NCBI GenBank assembly: GCA_016235265.1
Contig: JACRLI010000002.1
Span: 30,548 to 94,547, forward strand
Length of the DNA: 64,000 bases
Source of the DNA: Candidatus Eisenbacteria bacterium
GTDB taxonomy: Bacteria; Eisenbacteria; RBG-16-71-46; JACRLI01
Reading direction: 5' to 3'
The position numbers and the translations under genes are program-made. Position 1 is the stretch's first letter; each line of letters starts with the position of its first letter. The notes beneath the pieces are model-generated. The model was not told the DNA's origin and made no database searches. It saw nothing but the letters and a program-made list of their open reading frames with translations. Below are positions 28,438 to 37,781 of this stretch, piece by piece.

Positions 28438-29844
28438 GTGAACCGCAAGCTCGTGGTCTACGTGTCCGCCGTGGTGTTCGCCGCGGTGGTGATCCTCGCC
28501 CTGCTCACCCCCCAGCTCGAGTGGGCCCGTCGCGACACTTACCTGGTGTGGCTGGTGGCGCTGGTGGCCGCCGAGCACCTGTGGCTCTCCAGCATCACCG
28601 GCAAGGGCTCCCACAGCATGGTGAGCACGTTCAACTTCGTGCTCATCGCCCTGCTGCCTGTTGCCGCCGCGACCTGGATCGTCTCCCTGGCCGCCCTCAT
28701 CGCCTCCTTCGTGTTCCAGAAGCGCGAGTGGTACCGCGCGCTCTTCAACTTCGCCCAGATGGTGATCGTCACGGTGCTGGCCTCCGGCGTGTTCCACCTG
28801 CTGGGCGGCGAGCTGGGCTCGCTGGAGCGGCTGCGGCAGGCTCCCGCGCTGCTGGCATGGGTGGCCGGCGCGCTGGTCTACCATGGGCTCAACACCGGGC
28901 TGGTGGCGGGCGCCATCGCGCTCCAGTCGCACCAGACCTGGTGGCCCACCTGGCGCGAGAACTTCGGCTACCGGGACGAGCTCCTGAGCTCCGCGGCCAT
29001 GTTCGTGCTGAGCCCCATCGCGCTGGCGGTGTACCTGTCGCTGGGGATCTGGGGCCTGGTGCTCTTCTACGTGCCGCTGCTGCTGATCCGCGACGCCCAC
29101 GTGCGCTACATCGACCTGGTGCGCGCCCAGGAGGCGCTCATCCTCAAGGAGCGGATGGCGGCCAAGGGCGACATCGCCGCCAAGATCGCCCACGACCTGG
29201 GCAACTACCTGGCACCCATCATGGCCCGCGCGCAGATGCTCATCCTGGACGCCGGCAAGCTGGACCCCGAGAAGGTGGCGCGCTACGCACAGATCATCTT
29301 CGAGAACGGGGCCAACATGAAGATCCTCACCCGCGACCTCGCCGACTTCTCGTACGCCGAGGTCAACATGATGCCCTCGTCGCTGAACCAGCTGGTGCGC
29401 CAGACGGTGGAGTTCGTGCGCCCGCAGGGCAAGTTCCAGGGCATCCAGTTCGTGTTCGAGCTGGACGAGGCCCTGCCGCAGATTTCCATGGACCCCGCGC
29501 GCATCCAGCAGGTGCTCATGAATCTGCTGAGCAACGCCGCCGACGCGCTGGGCGACGCCGGCACGCCGGAGCCGCGCGTGGTGATCCGGACCGGGCTCGA
29601 CGCCTCCGGCGCCCACGCGCACCTCACCGTGGTGGACAACGGCCCGGGCATCGCCCCGGAGAACCTCGAAAAGGTGTTCGAGCCCCGCTTCAGCACCAAG
29701 GGGCTCAAGGGCCACGGATTCGGGCTGGCCACCAGCTTCAACATCCTCCAGGGACACAAGGGCCGGCTCACCGTGGTCAGCGCCCCGGGCAAGGGAGCCA
29801 CCTTCCAGCTCAGCCTGCCGGTGCGCCAGGGCAAGGGCGCATGA
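28438..29844 (+). CDS. Membrane sensor histidine kinase
   Basis: A 468-residue kinase. The N-terminal 230 residues hold about seven to eight membrane spans with STFNFVLIALLPVAA and FNFAQMVIVTV. The HisKA-like helix is AAKIAHDLGNYLAPIMARAQ. The HATPase domain has QQVLMNLLSNAADALG, VVDNGPGIAPENL, and GLKGHGFGLATSFNIL. The membrane module resembles that of the HD-GYP protein at 55 kb. No response regulator is adjacent. Start GTG; it is cotranslated with the AI-2E permease by an ATGA overlap. Confidence 0.85.
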   Translation: MNRKLVVYVSAVVFAAVVILALLTPQLEWARRDTYLVWLVALVAAEHLWLSSITGKGSHSMVSTFNFVLIALLPVAAATWIVSLAALIASFVFQKREWYRALFNFAQMVIVTVLASGVFHLLGGELGSLERLRQAPALLAWVAGALVYHGLNTGLVAGAIALQSHQTWWPTWRENFGYRDELLSSAAMFVLSPIALAVYLSLGIWGLVLFYVPLLLIRDAHVRYIDLVRAQEALILKERMAAKGDIAAKIAHDLGNYLAPIMARAQMLILDAGKLDPEKVARYAQIIFENGANMKILTRDLADFSYAEVNMMPSSLNQLVRQTVEFVRPQGKFQGIQFVFELDEALPQISMDPARIQQVLMNLLSNAADALGDAGTPEPRVVIRTGLDASGAHAHLTVVDNGPGIAPENLEKVFEPRFSTKGLKGHGFGLATSFNILQGHKGRLTVVSAPGKGATFQLSLPVRQGKGA

Positions 29845-30944
29845 GCGGCGCCCGCCCGGTGGGGGTCGGGGCGCTCCGCATGGCCCTGGCCGCCGTCGCG
29901 GCCGCAGCGGTGCTGTGGCTGTGGCGCGAGACGCTCTCCATCCTGTTCCTCTCGATCCTGCTGGCCCACGTGGTGCGCCCGGCGGTGGACCTCCTGGCGC
30001 GAAGACTGCCGAGGAGCCTGGCCGCCGCGTCGGTGCTGGGCCTGGGCCTGGCCGCCGCCGCGGCCCTCGCGGCCCTGGTCCTCCCGCACCTGGTGGCGCA
30101 GGGGGCTCAGCTGGCCCGCGACCTGCCGGGCCTGGCGCAGGCCGGCCTGGCGGAGGCGCGCGGGTTCAAGGCGGGTCTGTTGGAGCGGATTCCGGAGTCG
30201 TGGTGGCCGGAACTGGAGGTGCAGTCCTCGAAGCTGCTGACCCAGCTGGGCGGCCTTGCCGCCGGCACCGTCGGCAGGGCCCTGGGCACGGTGCGGCAGC
30301 TCCTGGGGCTGGTAGTGGTGCCGGTCCTCGCCTTCTACCTGGCCAAGGACGCCCGCCAGGTCGGGGAGTGGCTCGCGGGCTGGGTGCCGGTCGCTCACCG
30401 CGCCGCCTATGCCCGCTACTCCACGGCGGCGGATCGCGCGCTCACGGGCTACGTGCGCGGGCAGGGCCTGGTGTGCCTGGTCCAGGCGGTGGCCATGACC
30501 ACCGTGCTCTCGCTGATGGGCTTTCCGTACGCGTTCGTAATCGGCCCGCTCGCCGGCCTGGCGGAGCTGGTGCCCTTCCTGGGCGCGGCGGTGATCGACG
30601 TGCTGCTGGTGCTGGCGGGGCTGTCGCGGGGAGGCTGGATGTGGGCTTGGGGCCTGGGGGCGTACTTCGCTCTGAACCAGTTGCTGGCCTACCTGGTGAC
30701 CCCCCGCGTGCTGGGTCGCGCCTTGTCGCTGCACCCGCTGGCCCTGCTGGTGGCGCTCGCCGCCGGCGTGGAGGTGGCCGGCTTCACCGGGATGCTGTTC
30801 GCCCTGCCTCTCACCGCGGTGCTCTCCGCGCTGCTCGGCACGTGGCAGAGCGAGCGGCGCGCGGCCGAGGCGGCCGCCACCGCCAGCCCCACGTCGGCGG
30901 GCGTGGCCGCCTCGCAAGCCGGGGCGGGTTCCGCCCCGGGGTAG
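29841..30944 (+). CDS. AI-2E family transporter
   Basis: A 367-residue membrane protein of the PerM/AI-2E exporter family. Typical features are SILFLSILLAHVVRPAVDLL, the long soluble middle, VVVPVLAFYLAKDARQVG, RALTGYVRGQGLVCLVQAV and IGPLAGLAELVPFLGA. Members export signals, Na+/H+ or unknown substrates. Translational coupling to a sensor kinase suggests membrane signalling or transport stress. The C-terminus is an Ala/Gly-rich tail. Confidence 0.85.
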   Translation: MSGARPVGVGALRMALAAVAAAAVLWLWRETLSILFLSILLAHVVRPAVDLLARRLPRSLAAASVLGLGLAAAAALAALVLPHLVAQGAQLARDLPGLAQAGLAEARGFKAGLLERIPESWWPELEVQSSKLLTQLGGLAAGTVGRALGTVRQLLGLVVVPVLAFYLAKDARQVGEWLAGWVPVAHRAAYARYSTAADRALTGYVRGQGLVCLVQAVAMTTVLSLMGFPYAFVIGPLAGLAELVPFLGAAVIDVLLVLAGLSRGGWMWAWGLGAYFALNQLLAYLVTPRVLGRALSLHPLALLVALAAGVEVAGFTGMLFALPLTAVLSALLGTWQSERRAAEAAATASPTSAGVAASQAGAGSAPG

Positions 30945-30969
30945 TCGTCCCTTCCGCGATCCAATTTCC

Positions 30970-33429
30970 CTACCTCAGGAATGTGATCTTGCAGGTGAGC
31001 GTGCCGGCGTCGGTGCGCAGCTTCACCAGGTACAGGCCCGCGCCCGCGCGCGCGCCGGAGGGGAGCGACCCATCCCACTCGGCGTCGTGGCGGCCCGGGC
31101 CCACCGGCCCGGAGAACAGCCGGGCCACGCGGCGCCCCGCGATGTCGTACACCGAGACCTCGGCCTGCCCCGCGCGCGGCATCACGTAGCGGATGCGGGT
31201 GCCGGACTGGAACGGGTTGGGCACCGGTGGCAGCAGCCGCAACGAGGCCAGCCCCACGCCGCTGACCTCCGCCCGGAACGGGCCCAGCGCCTCGGTGTGG
31301 CCGGCGCGCGTGCCCTCCACGCGGTAGAACCACAGGCCGGCCGCGGGCCGGTCCACGAACCGGCGCGCCTCGCCGGGCAGCGGGCGCGGGGTCAGGTCCG
31401 TCCACGGTCCTGTCAGGGCCGCCGCCCGCGAAACCCGGAACTGCTGGTAGATGAGCCCCTCGGACACCTCCCACGAGATCTCGAAGCCCTCCGGCAGCTC
31501 CGCGCCTTCCAGCGCGAACAGCTCCACCGGCGTGCTCGAGTTCACCGCCTGCGCGCTGAGCTTGCCCCAGCCCCAGGTGGCGTTGGGGACGGCGCCGGTG
31601 AAGGCGTCGGCCACCGCCGTGCCCTGGATGGCGAGCTTGATGCGGGCGGGCGGAATGGTGGCGTGGCCCTGGAGCACCAGGGCCACCACGCCCACGACGT
31701 GCGGCGTGGCCATGCTGGTGCCCTGGTCCATGAAGTGCACGCTGTCGTCGGCCATCCAGTTGCCCACGGAGATGGCCGAGGACCGGGCCGCGGCCACGCC
31801 GTAGCCGGGCGCGGCGATGTTGGGCCGCATGCGCCCGTCGGAGGTCGGCCCGCGCGAGCTGAAGTCCGCGATCTGACCCATAGGGGGCAGGGGGCTGTAG
31901 GCGTACGTGGAGCCCGAGGGCACCTGCCACGACCGCTTGGTGGTGTACGCGGCCACGCACAGCGTGGACTCCGCCGTGGAGGGCGTGGAGATTTCCTTGC
32001 TCGGGGTGTAGCCCTGGCGCAGCGGCGTGAGGGGTGCGAGGGAGCCCAGCTGGCTCTCGGCCAGCCACAGGTCCACGTGCCCGCCGCTGTGGATGTGGGT
32101 GCCGTAGAGGGTCACCGTCCAGGTGCCCGCCCCCGGGGGCTTCAGCGCGTCCGAGTCGTACACCTCGAGCGCCAGGTTGTACTGCCCGTTGGGCAGCGGG
32201 TTGCCCACGCTGCCGCCGTTGTCCACGTAGATGTAGCCCTGGCTGCCGGTGGACTGCACGCCCACGATCTGGCGGAGCACCACGGAGGGCGTGGAGTACC
32301 CGTTGGGAGCGTTGACCCGCACGGCGATGGTGTCGCCCACCTTGTAGTAGGCGTCCAGGACCACGTAGTCGTTGGTCGAGCCGCCGTTCGCCGAGTACGG
32401 GGGCACGTAGAAGGTCACCTTCGCGGAGTCGCCGCTCACCAGGTCCACCTCGGCATGAATCGAGTCGGCGCCGGAGTTGCCGGCGGCGACGCAGACCATC
32501 TTGCCCGGACCGGTGAGCGCGTTCAGGGCGAGCTCGTTGGGGTCGGTGCCGTCGCGAGGGCCGTAATTGGAGCCCAGGGACAGGTTCACCACCGCGGCCT
32601 TTCCCAGTCCCGCGGCCTTCTGGAAGATGTAGTTCACGCCGTCCACGATGTGGGCGAACGTGAAATCCGTCTTGACGAAGATGATGTCGGCTTCGGGCGC
32701 CATGCCGATGTAGCGGTAGTTGGCCTTGCCGTTGCCCGTGGCCCGGCCGCTGCCCGCGGCGGTGGAGGTCACGTGCGTGCCGTGGCCGTCGTAGTCCATC
32801 TCGGTGCAGCTGCCGCCCTGGATCTGCCCGGCGTTCCACTCCGTGCCGTACGCGAAGCCGGAGGGCGCGGAACCGGTGACCGTCTGGTCCCAGATGAACA
32901 GGATGCGGTTGGCGCCGGTGTTGTCCTTGAAATCGGCGTGGGTCCAGTCAATGCCGGTGTCCACCACGCCCACCACCACGTTCCTCCCGGTGGTGCCGGT
33001 GTAGTTGGGCGGCGTGCCGCCGTGGATCACGCTGGCGCCGGTGGCCACGCGGCTGGAGTCGAGCAGCGGGCGCGCGCGACGGGAAAGCTGGATCAGCTCC
33101 ACGCCCGGCAGCGCCGAGACCCGCGCGATGTCATCCCAGGTCAGGTCGGCGGCGACGCACCCGCCCGCTTCGGTGCCCGCGGGGATGCCGAGGGCCAGCA
33201 GCTGCGTGCGGGACACGCTCCCGCGGATCCAGCACGAGATGCGGTCCGGATCGGCCAGCACCGGCGGGCGCCCGGGCGCGAACGCGACCGGTACCGCGGT
33301 GGCGGCCTGGAAGGCACCATGGTGGCGCAGCGCCTGCAGCCCGGCGTCGAGCTTCAGGTCGGCGGCCCCTGCGTTTCCCCCGGCGGCCAGCAGGAGCACG
33401 GTCGTGAGAATGGTCAGCGTCCGGCGCAT
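30970..33429 (-). CDS. Secreted subtilisin-like S8 protease with FlgD-like sorting domain
   Basis: An 819-residue secreted serine protease. A signal peptide occupies residues 1-22. The catalytic triad is D157 (VGVVDTGIDWTHADF), H216 (YDGHGTHVTSTAAG) and S572 (DQGTSMATPHVVG), with the oxyanion Asn in VAAGNSG. The roughly 140-residue stretch between the oxyanion Asn and Ser blocks includes a beta-rich insert. The C-terminal module (about 735-819: PNPFQSGTRIRYVMPRAG, VYDIAGRRVARLFSG, GAGLYLVKLRTDAG) is a FlgD-like/T9SS-type sorting domain. ATG 33429 has GAGGAG upstream. Confidence 0.92.
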   Translation of the reverse strand: MRRTLTILTTVLLLAAGGNAGAADLKLDAGLQALRHHGAFQAATAVPVAFAPGRPPVLADPDRISCWIRGSVSRTQLLALGIPAGTEAGGCVAADLTWDDIARVSALPGVELIQLSRRARPLLDSSRVATGASVIHGGTPPNYTGTTGRNVVVGVVDTGIDWTHADFKDNTGANRILFIWDQTVTGSAPSGFAYGTEWNAGQIQGGSCTEMDYDGHGTHVTSTAAGSGRATGNGKANYRYIGMAPEADIIFVKTDFTFAHIVDGVNYIFQKAAGLGKAAVVNLSLGSNYGPRDGTDPNELALNALTGPGKMVCVAAGNSGADSIHAEVDLVSGDSAKVTFYVPPYSANGGSTNDYVVLDAYYKVGDTIAVRVNAPNGYSTPSVVLRQIVGVQSTGSQGYIYVDNGGSVGNPLPNGQYNLALEVYDSDALKPPGAGTWTVTLYGTHIHSGGHVDLWLAESQLGSLAPLTPLRQGYTPSKEISTPSTAESTLCVAAYTTKRSWQVPSGSTYAYSPLPPMGQIADFSSRGPTSDGRMRPNIAAPGYGVAAARSSAISVGNWMADDSVHFMDQGTSMATPHVVGVVALVLQGHATIPPARIKLAIQGTAVADAFTGAVPNATWGWGKLSAQAVNSSTPVELFALEGAELPEGFEISWEVSEGLIYQQFRVSRAAALTGPWTDLTPRPLPGEARRFVDRPAAGLWFYRVEGTRAGHTEALGPFRAEVSGVGLASLRLLPPVPNPFQSGTRIRYVMPRAGQAEVSVYDIAGRRVARLFSGPVGPGRHDAEWDGSLPSGARAGAGLYLVKLRTDAGTLTCKITFLR

Positions 33430-33499
33430 TTCGTATCTCCTCTGCACGACTACCCTGGGGGCGCGGGGCCCCGCGGCGTGGAACATTCGACACCCGCGA

Positions 33500-35890
33500 T
33501 TATCGGCCCGGCGCGGGGGGATGTTGAGGCCGGGTGGGCGGGTGCCCCCATGGTAGGACAGTGGCAGGCCCCGCCGAAAGTCGCCGGATTATCTCGAGGC
33601 CATGGCCCGGCGATTCCGTCCCACCCGCGACGCCGGCCGCCCCCCGCGGCCGTCCCCGCCCCAGTTCGCGGCGCAGCGTGGCGAGCTGCGCCGCGGTGGG
33701 TCGCAGGTCGCGCGCGGCGCGGCCCAGGCCCGCCACCGCCCCGCCGCGCGGCACCGCTCGCACACGCGGGCCGGAGGGGGCGGCGACGGTCACATAGGCC
33801 ACGTACTGGAGATCCGTGTAGGCGCCAGCCTCGATCGTGTCCCAGGAGACCAGCGGGTCGGCCAGCCACGACAGTTGCGTGCTGAGGCGCGGGGGGTCGG
33901 TGTACAGCTCGGTGAGGCCGGATGCGGCGTTGGCGCGGTAGGCGAAGTTGAACCGCGGCCGGTAGTCGGCAGGGTCCAGCCACAGGTTCGCGTAGAACTT
34001 GTACACGCCCGGCTGGAGGAAGCGGTTGGTGAGGAATCCCTCGTAGAAGCCGCCCACCGCGTGGGAGTCACCCGAAAGCACCCCGTTGGGGGTCACCGAG
34101 CCCAGGAATGGTATGTACAGGCTGCCGTTCGGCTGCAGTACCCACATGTCCACGTCCGCGCCGTGGCTCACGGAGGCGGTATCCCACACCAGGTAGCACT
34201 CGAAGCGGTTCTCCCCCTGGTCCACGGTGCTGCTGCCCCCGTCGCTTCCCAGGTAGGAGGCCAGGAACCGGGTCCACGCCTTCCCGCCGTAGAGGGCCTG
34301 GTAGCTGGCGAAGCTGCCCGGGCCCGCGTCCGGGACGTCGTCGGCGCCCACGCGGCCGGGCAGCAGCACGTGCAGGCCGTTGGAGCGCGACACGTCGGCG
34401 CCCGAAGGCGAAGAGCCGTTCCGGTGATGCTCGCGCACCCGGAAGCCGCCGTTGGCCTGGAGCTTCACCGCGTCGATGCGATCGCGCATCTCCGGGTCCA
34501 GCAGGCGGGTGCGCAGTGAGTCCGCGAAGTTCACCAGGTCGGTGAGCCCGGGGATGGTGTACTTCTGGCTGTGCGCGGTGGCGGCCGCGATGTCGCCGGA
34601 CAGCCCGCCCAGGTTGGCGCGCAGCCCGGTGGCCAGGGAGTCGAGGGCCGTCTCGAATGCCGCGTACGCGCCGAGGTCGAACGCCGAGATGGTGGTCGGC
34701 GCGCGGTTGCCGGTGAAGCTGGCGTGGAACTCGTCGGCCACGATCGCGGTGAAAGCGCGGGCGTCGGCGGCGGGGTTGTGATGCAGCGCGGTGAGGATCC
34801 GGTCGTACGGGAAGCCCTCCCCGGGGACCACTTCCTCGGAGAAGACGGCGAAGGACGTGAGGCCCTGCACGCTCGAGAGCGTCTCGTAACCCGCCATCAG
34901 GCTCATGTCGAATCCCAGCAGGTCGAGCGCTCCCGTGCCGGTGAGCGCGGCGCGCAGGTCCGCCAGCGACATCAGGTGGCCCGGGGCGGAGGTTTCGTCG
35001 GCCAGGAGACCGGTGTAGCCCCCGCCGTGGTTCCACACCATCAGGGCGTGGTGCCGCGCAGGGTGGTGCTGGCGCGTCCAGGTCACGAAGTCTCGCAGCG
35101 TGGCGGGATCGGTCATGTTCACGTTGCCGATGTCGGTGGCCGCGCCGTTGGGGCCGGGCACGTTTTCACCGGTGCCGTCGAAGAAATAGCGGAACGTGTT
35201 GTAGTTCGGCCGGTGGAAGGAGGCGGGGTTGCCGCCGGCCTGCTGGATCGCCGCCGGGTTGAACTCCGCCTGGACCACCAGATGCACCTGCGGGTCGAAG
35301 CCCGCCGCCTCCATCCGCTCCAGGCTGCGCAGGCCGGCCAGGGCCAGGTTGTTGTCGGCGGCCATGTACACCATCACGGTCCACGCCGGGAGCGCCGTCG
35401 CCGGCACCCCGGTGCCGCGCGCCGAAACGCTGCCGCACGCGCCCATGACCAGTTCGCAGGTCTGCTCGGACGCCGCGGCGCCCCCCGCCGGGCGTCCGCC
35501 GAGGCCCGGCCGCCCGCCGGGCGCGCCGCGCAGGCGCCGCCATGCCGTGTCGAACGCGGGGCCCCCGGGGGCCGGGGGAGAGAAGCGCACCGTGAAGGTG
35601 CGGGACTGTCCGTGGGCGAGCGAGTAGGTGGCCTCGCCCAGCACCGTGAAGGCGGTGCATCCCGGGGTGACCGTGCCGGCGATGGGGGCGGCGCCGTTGT
35701 TGGTCAGGGTGAAGGTGCGGTCCGCGGTCTGCCCGATGGTCACGGTGCCGAAGTCGAGCGAGGCGGGGTCCACTGCGCAGGCGGGATTTGCAGGCGGGCC
35801 GGCGGTGGAGCCGCCGCACGAGAGCGAGAGCAGCGGCAGCAGCGCCGCCAGTGCGATCCGGGCCGCCCGGAACAGGGAAAGTCGGGACAT
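33500..35890 (-). CDS. Clostripain-like (C11) lipoprotein with Cys-to-Ser substitution
   Basis: A 796-residue lipoprotein (lipobox LLSLSCGG). An immunoglobulin-like choice-of-anchor domain (LDFGTVTIGQTADRTFTLTN) carries a Gly/Ala-rich insert. A peptidase C11-like domain follows (WTVMVYMAADNNLALAGLRS, HHALMVWNHGGGYTGLLADE with H288). The family's FDxCLM nucleophile block reads GFDMSLMAGYE, placing Ser at 330 (codon AGC, 34901-34903). It may be inactive or use Ser. The last 90 residues are low-complexity, and no sorting domain is present. ATG 35890 has GGGAGGA upstream. Confidence 0.82.
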   Translation of the reverse strand: MSRLSLFRAARIALAALLPLLSLSCGGSTAGPPANPACAVDPASLDFGTVTIGQTADRTFTLTNNGAAPIAGTVTPGCTAFTVLGEATYSLAHGQSRTFTVRFSPPAPGGPAFDTAWRRLRGAPGGRPGLGGRPAGGAAASEQTCELVMGACGSVSARGTGVPATALPAWTVMVYMAADNNLALAGLRSLERMEAAGFDPQVHLVVQAEFNPAAIQQAGGNPASFHRPNYNTFRYFFDGTGENVPGPNGAATDIGNVNMTDPATLRDFVTWTRQHHPARHHALMVWNHGGGYTGLLADETSAPGHLMSLADLRAALTGTGALDLLGFDMSLMAGYETLSSVQGLTSFAVFSEEVVPGEGFPYDRILTALHHNPAADARAFTAIVADEFHASFTGNRAPTTISAFDLGAYAAFETALDSLATGLRANLGGLSGDIAAATAHSQKYTIPGLTDLVNFADSLRTRLLDPEMRDRIDAVKLQANGGFRVREHHRNGSSPSGADVSRSNGLHVLLPGRVGADDVPDAGPGSFASYQALYGGKAWTRFLASYLGSDGGSSTVDQGENRFECYLVWDTASVSHGADVDMWVLQPNGSLYIPFLGSVTPNGVLSGDSHAVGGFYEGFLTNRFLQPGVYKFYANLWLDPADYRPRFNFAYRANAASGLTELYTDPPRLSTQLSWLADPLVSWDTIEAGAYTDLQYVAYVTVAAPSGPRVRAVPRGGAVAGLGRAARDLRPTAAQLATLRRELGRGRPRGAAGVAGGTESPGHGLEIIRRLSAGPATVLPWGHPPTRPQHPPAPGR

Positions 35891-35973
35891 GCGAGGGGTC
35901 CTCCCGGGGGAATGCGGATGATGGGCCGGCAGTCTGAGGCAGCCCGGACCCGGCGTCAATCACCGGGCCTTCC

Positions 35974-36002
35974 TTGACCCGCCGCGGGCCCGGCCCGACA
36001 AT
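35974..36002 (+). promoter_or_regulatory. Promoter of the DUF948-YtxH-M42 operon
   Basis: TTGACC (35974-35979), 17-nt spacer, GACAAT (35997-36002). It is followed by a short leader with AAGGAGG before ATG 36035. Confidence 0.55.
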
Positions 36003-36034
36003 GAGGGGGATCCCAGGCTCGGAAGGAGGCAGGC

Positions 36035-36412
36035 ATGCAGCCGGTCATCATCTTGGCGACGGTGAGCCTCACCGTCGCGCTTCTCGTCCTCATCGTGTAC
36101 GCCATCCGCGCGCTGAGCCAGCTCACCCTCACCATCCAGCGCCTCGATGCGGCCATCGAGCGAAGCAGTCGCACCATGGACCACCTCGACGCGGTGCTGG
36201 GCGAGGTGCGCGGTCGCCTGGTGGACATGGAAGGGATGGCCCGCACCCTGAACGCGGCGCACGAATTCGTGTTGAGCGTCGGGGGCGGCGCTTTGAGGCG
36301 GGCCAGCGGCCCGGCGATGTCCATTGCCGGGATCGGGCTGGCGGCCATGAAGGGGGTCGAGACATTCCTCAACTACCGCAGCAAGCCGAAGGAAGGTGAC
36401 GGACATGAGTGA
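36035..36412 (+). CDS. DUF948-like membrane-anchored protein
   Basis: A 125-residue protein with one N-terminal span (VIILATVSLTVALLVLIVYA) and a coiled-coil region (LTLTIQRLDAAIERSSRTMD, DAVLGEVRGRLVDMEGMART), as in DUF948 proteins that accompany YtxH. Strong AAGGAGG. It overlaps the YtxH gene by eight nt. A structural or stress role at the membrane is likely but unproven. Confidence 0.75.
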   Translation: MQPVIILATVSLTVALLVLIVYAIRALSQLTLTIQRLDAAIERSSRTMDHLDAVLGEVRGRLVDMEGMARTLNAAHEFVLSVGGGALRRASGPAMSIAGIGLAAMKGVETFLNYRSKPKEGDGHE

Positions 36413-36716
36413 GGAGCGCAACGAATTCGCGGTGCTGGCGGCATCGTTCCTGGCCGGCGCCATCGCGGGCGCGGTGGCCGGGCTGCTGCTGGCGCCCAAG
36501 TCCGGACGCGAGACGCGCGAGGACCTGCGAGGCCTGACGCACGACCTGGGTGAGAAGGCGGGACACGCGGGCGATGCCGCCCGGGGCCGCGCCGAGCACC
36601 TGGTGGAGCGCGCCAGCGAGGCGCTGCAGGCCGCCATCCGCACCTACCGGGAAGCGCGTGGCCCCGCCGGGCCGGCGGCCGCCCCGCCCGACCCGGCCCA
36701 GGAAGTGAAAGCCTAG
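36405..36716 (+). CDS. YtxH-like general stress protein
   Basis: A 103-residue protein with the YtxH signature: hydrophobic Gly/Ala-rich span (FLAGAIAGAVAGLLLAPKSG) followed by RETREDLRGLTHDLGEKAG and a long charged amphipathic helix. ATG 36405, with GGAAGG 8 nt upstream, is preferred over the in-frame GTG 36396. DUF948 and YtxH genes are commonly paired. Confidence 0.8.
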   Translation: MSEERNEFAVLAASFLAGAIAGAVAGLLLAPKSGRETREDLRGLTHDLGEKAGHAGDAARGRAEHLVERASEALQAAIRTYREARGPAGPAAAPPDPAQEVKA

Positions 36717-36728
36717 GCCCGCCCCGAC

Positions 36729-37781
36729 ATGACCGGACCACGCTGCATCGCGCGTCCCCTGGCGGTGGCGTTGGGGCTCCTGCTGGCTGGGAGCCCCGCG
36801 GGGGCTTCTGCGCTCGACATGCTGGCGCGCCTCCAGGCCATCCCGGCGCCCTCCGGCTTCGAGGACACGCTGCGCTCCGCCCTGGCCGTGGACCTGCCCG
36901 GCTGGTCGCGGCCGGAGGTGGATGCCGTCGGCAACCTCATCGTGGACTTCGGCGGCGAGGGATCGGTGCGCATGATCGCCGCCCCCCTGGATGAGACCGG
37001 TTACGTGGTTTCCGGTCTGGATACCCTGGGCTATCTAAGGCTGGCAAGGCTATCGGGTTCCGGGCGGCTCTTCGACCAGTTTCACGTGGGTCAGCGCTTC
37101 CGCATCCTCACTTCGCGCGGCCCGCTGCCGGCGGTAAGCGCGGCACCTTCCACGCACCTGCGTCGGGGGCCGGCGGGGGAGCCGCTCGGGGCGAACGACT
37201 TGTGGCTGGACGCGGGCTTCCACACCCGCACCGAGGCCGGGCGCGCCGGCGTGCGCGTCCTCGATCCGGTCACCCTGGTGGAGCGCTTCACGCGCCTCGC
37301 GGGCGAGCGGGCCGCCGGGCCGTCGTACGAGGCGCGCGCCGAGGCGGTGGCGCTGCTGCGCGCCCTCATGGGCGAGCGGCCCGCCACGCGCGGCCGCTGG
37401 GTGGTGGCTTTCACCGCCCAGGCGCAGCCGGGCGGGCGCGGACTGCGCCGGCTGGTGCGCCGCTACCAGCCCACCGAGTTGTACCTGCTGGGAGGCTTCC
37501 CGAAGGCGAGGCTGGGGCTGGGCCCGGCGGTGCAGGCGGACTCGCTGCGCGGGCTGGACTCCGCGCTCCCCGCGGTACTGCTCAAGCTGGGCGGCAAGGG
37601 CGTGCAGCGCCAGGGGCCGGCCTTCGCGCCCGATCGCGCGGGCCTCGACCCGCTGGACCGGGCGCGCGTCGCGGTGCTCGGCCTGCCGGTGCGCTACGCC
37701 CGCACCCCCTCGGAACTGGTGGACGGCGCCGACGTCGAGGCGCTGGCGGCATTCCTGCGCAGGCTGATGGAGGCACCATGA
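36729..37781 (+). CDS. Degenerate M42-like protein, likely non-catalytic
   Basis: A 350-residue exported protein (signal peptide about 1-26) whose fold follows M42 aminopeptidases: MLARLQAIPAPSGFEDTLRS, DAVGNLIVDFGG, DLWLDAGFHTRTEAG. The metal site is lost: the AHxDE block reads IAAPLDETG, the central DNR block is absent (SYEARAEAVALLRALM), and the Glu-Glu block is replaced (FTAQAQPGGRG). It is translationally coupled (ATGA) to an intact M42 gene, so a regulatory or structural partner subunit is likely. Confidence 0.75.
   Translation: MTGPRCIARPLAVALGLLLAGSPAGASALDMLARLQAIPAPSGFEDTLRSALAVDLPGWSRPEVDAVGNLIVDFGGEGSVRMIAAPLDETGYVVSGLDTLGYLRLARLSGSGRLFDQFHVGQRFRILTSRGPLPAVSAAPSTHLRRGPAGEPLGANDLWLDAGFHTRTEAGRAGVRVLDPVTLVERFTRLAGERAAGPSYEARAEAVALLRALMGERPATRGRWVVAFTAQAQPGGRGLRRLVRRYQPTELYLLGGFPKARLGLGPAVQADSLRGLDSALPAVLLKLGGKGVQRQGPAFAPDRAGLDPLDRARVAVLGLPVRYARTPSELVDGADVEALAAFLRRLMEAP

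Noticed and set aside
33500..33800. Frameshifted C-terminal sorting domain at the end of the clostripain-like gene
   Set aside because: The tail is low-complexity, but no alternative frame nearby carries a FlgD-like sorting motif, so a frameshift is not supported.
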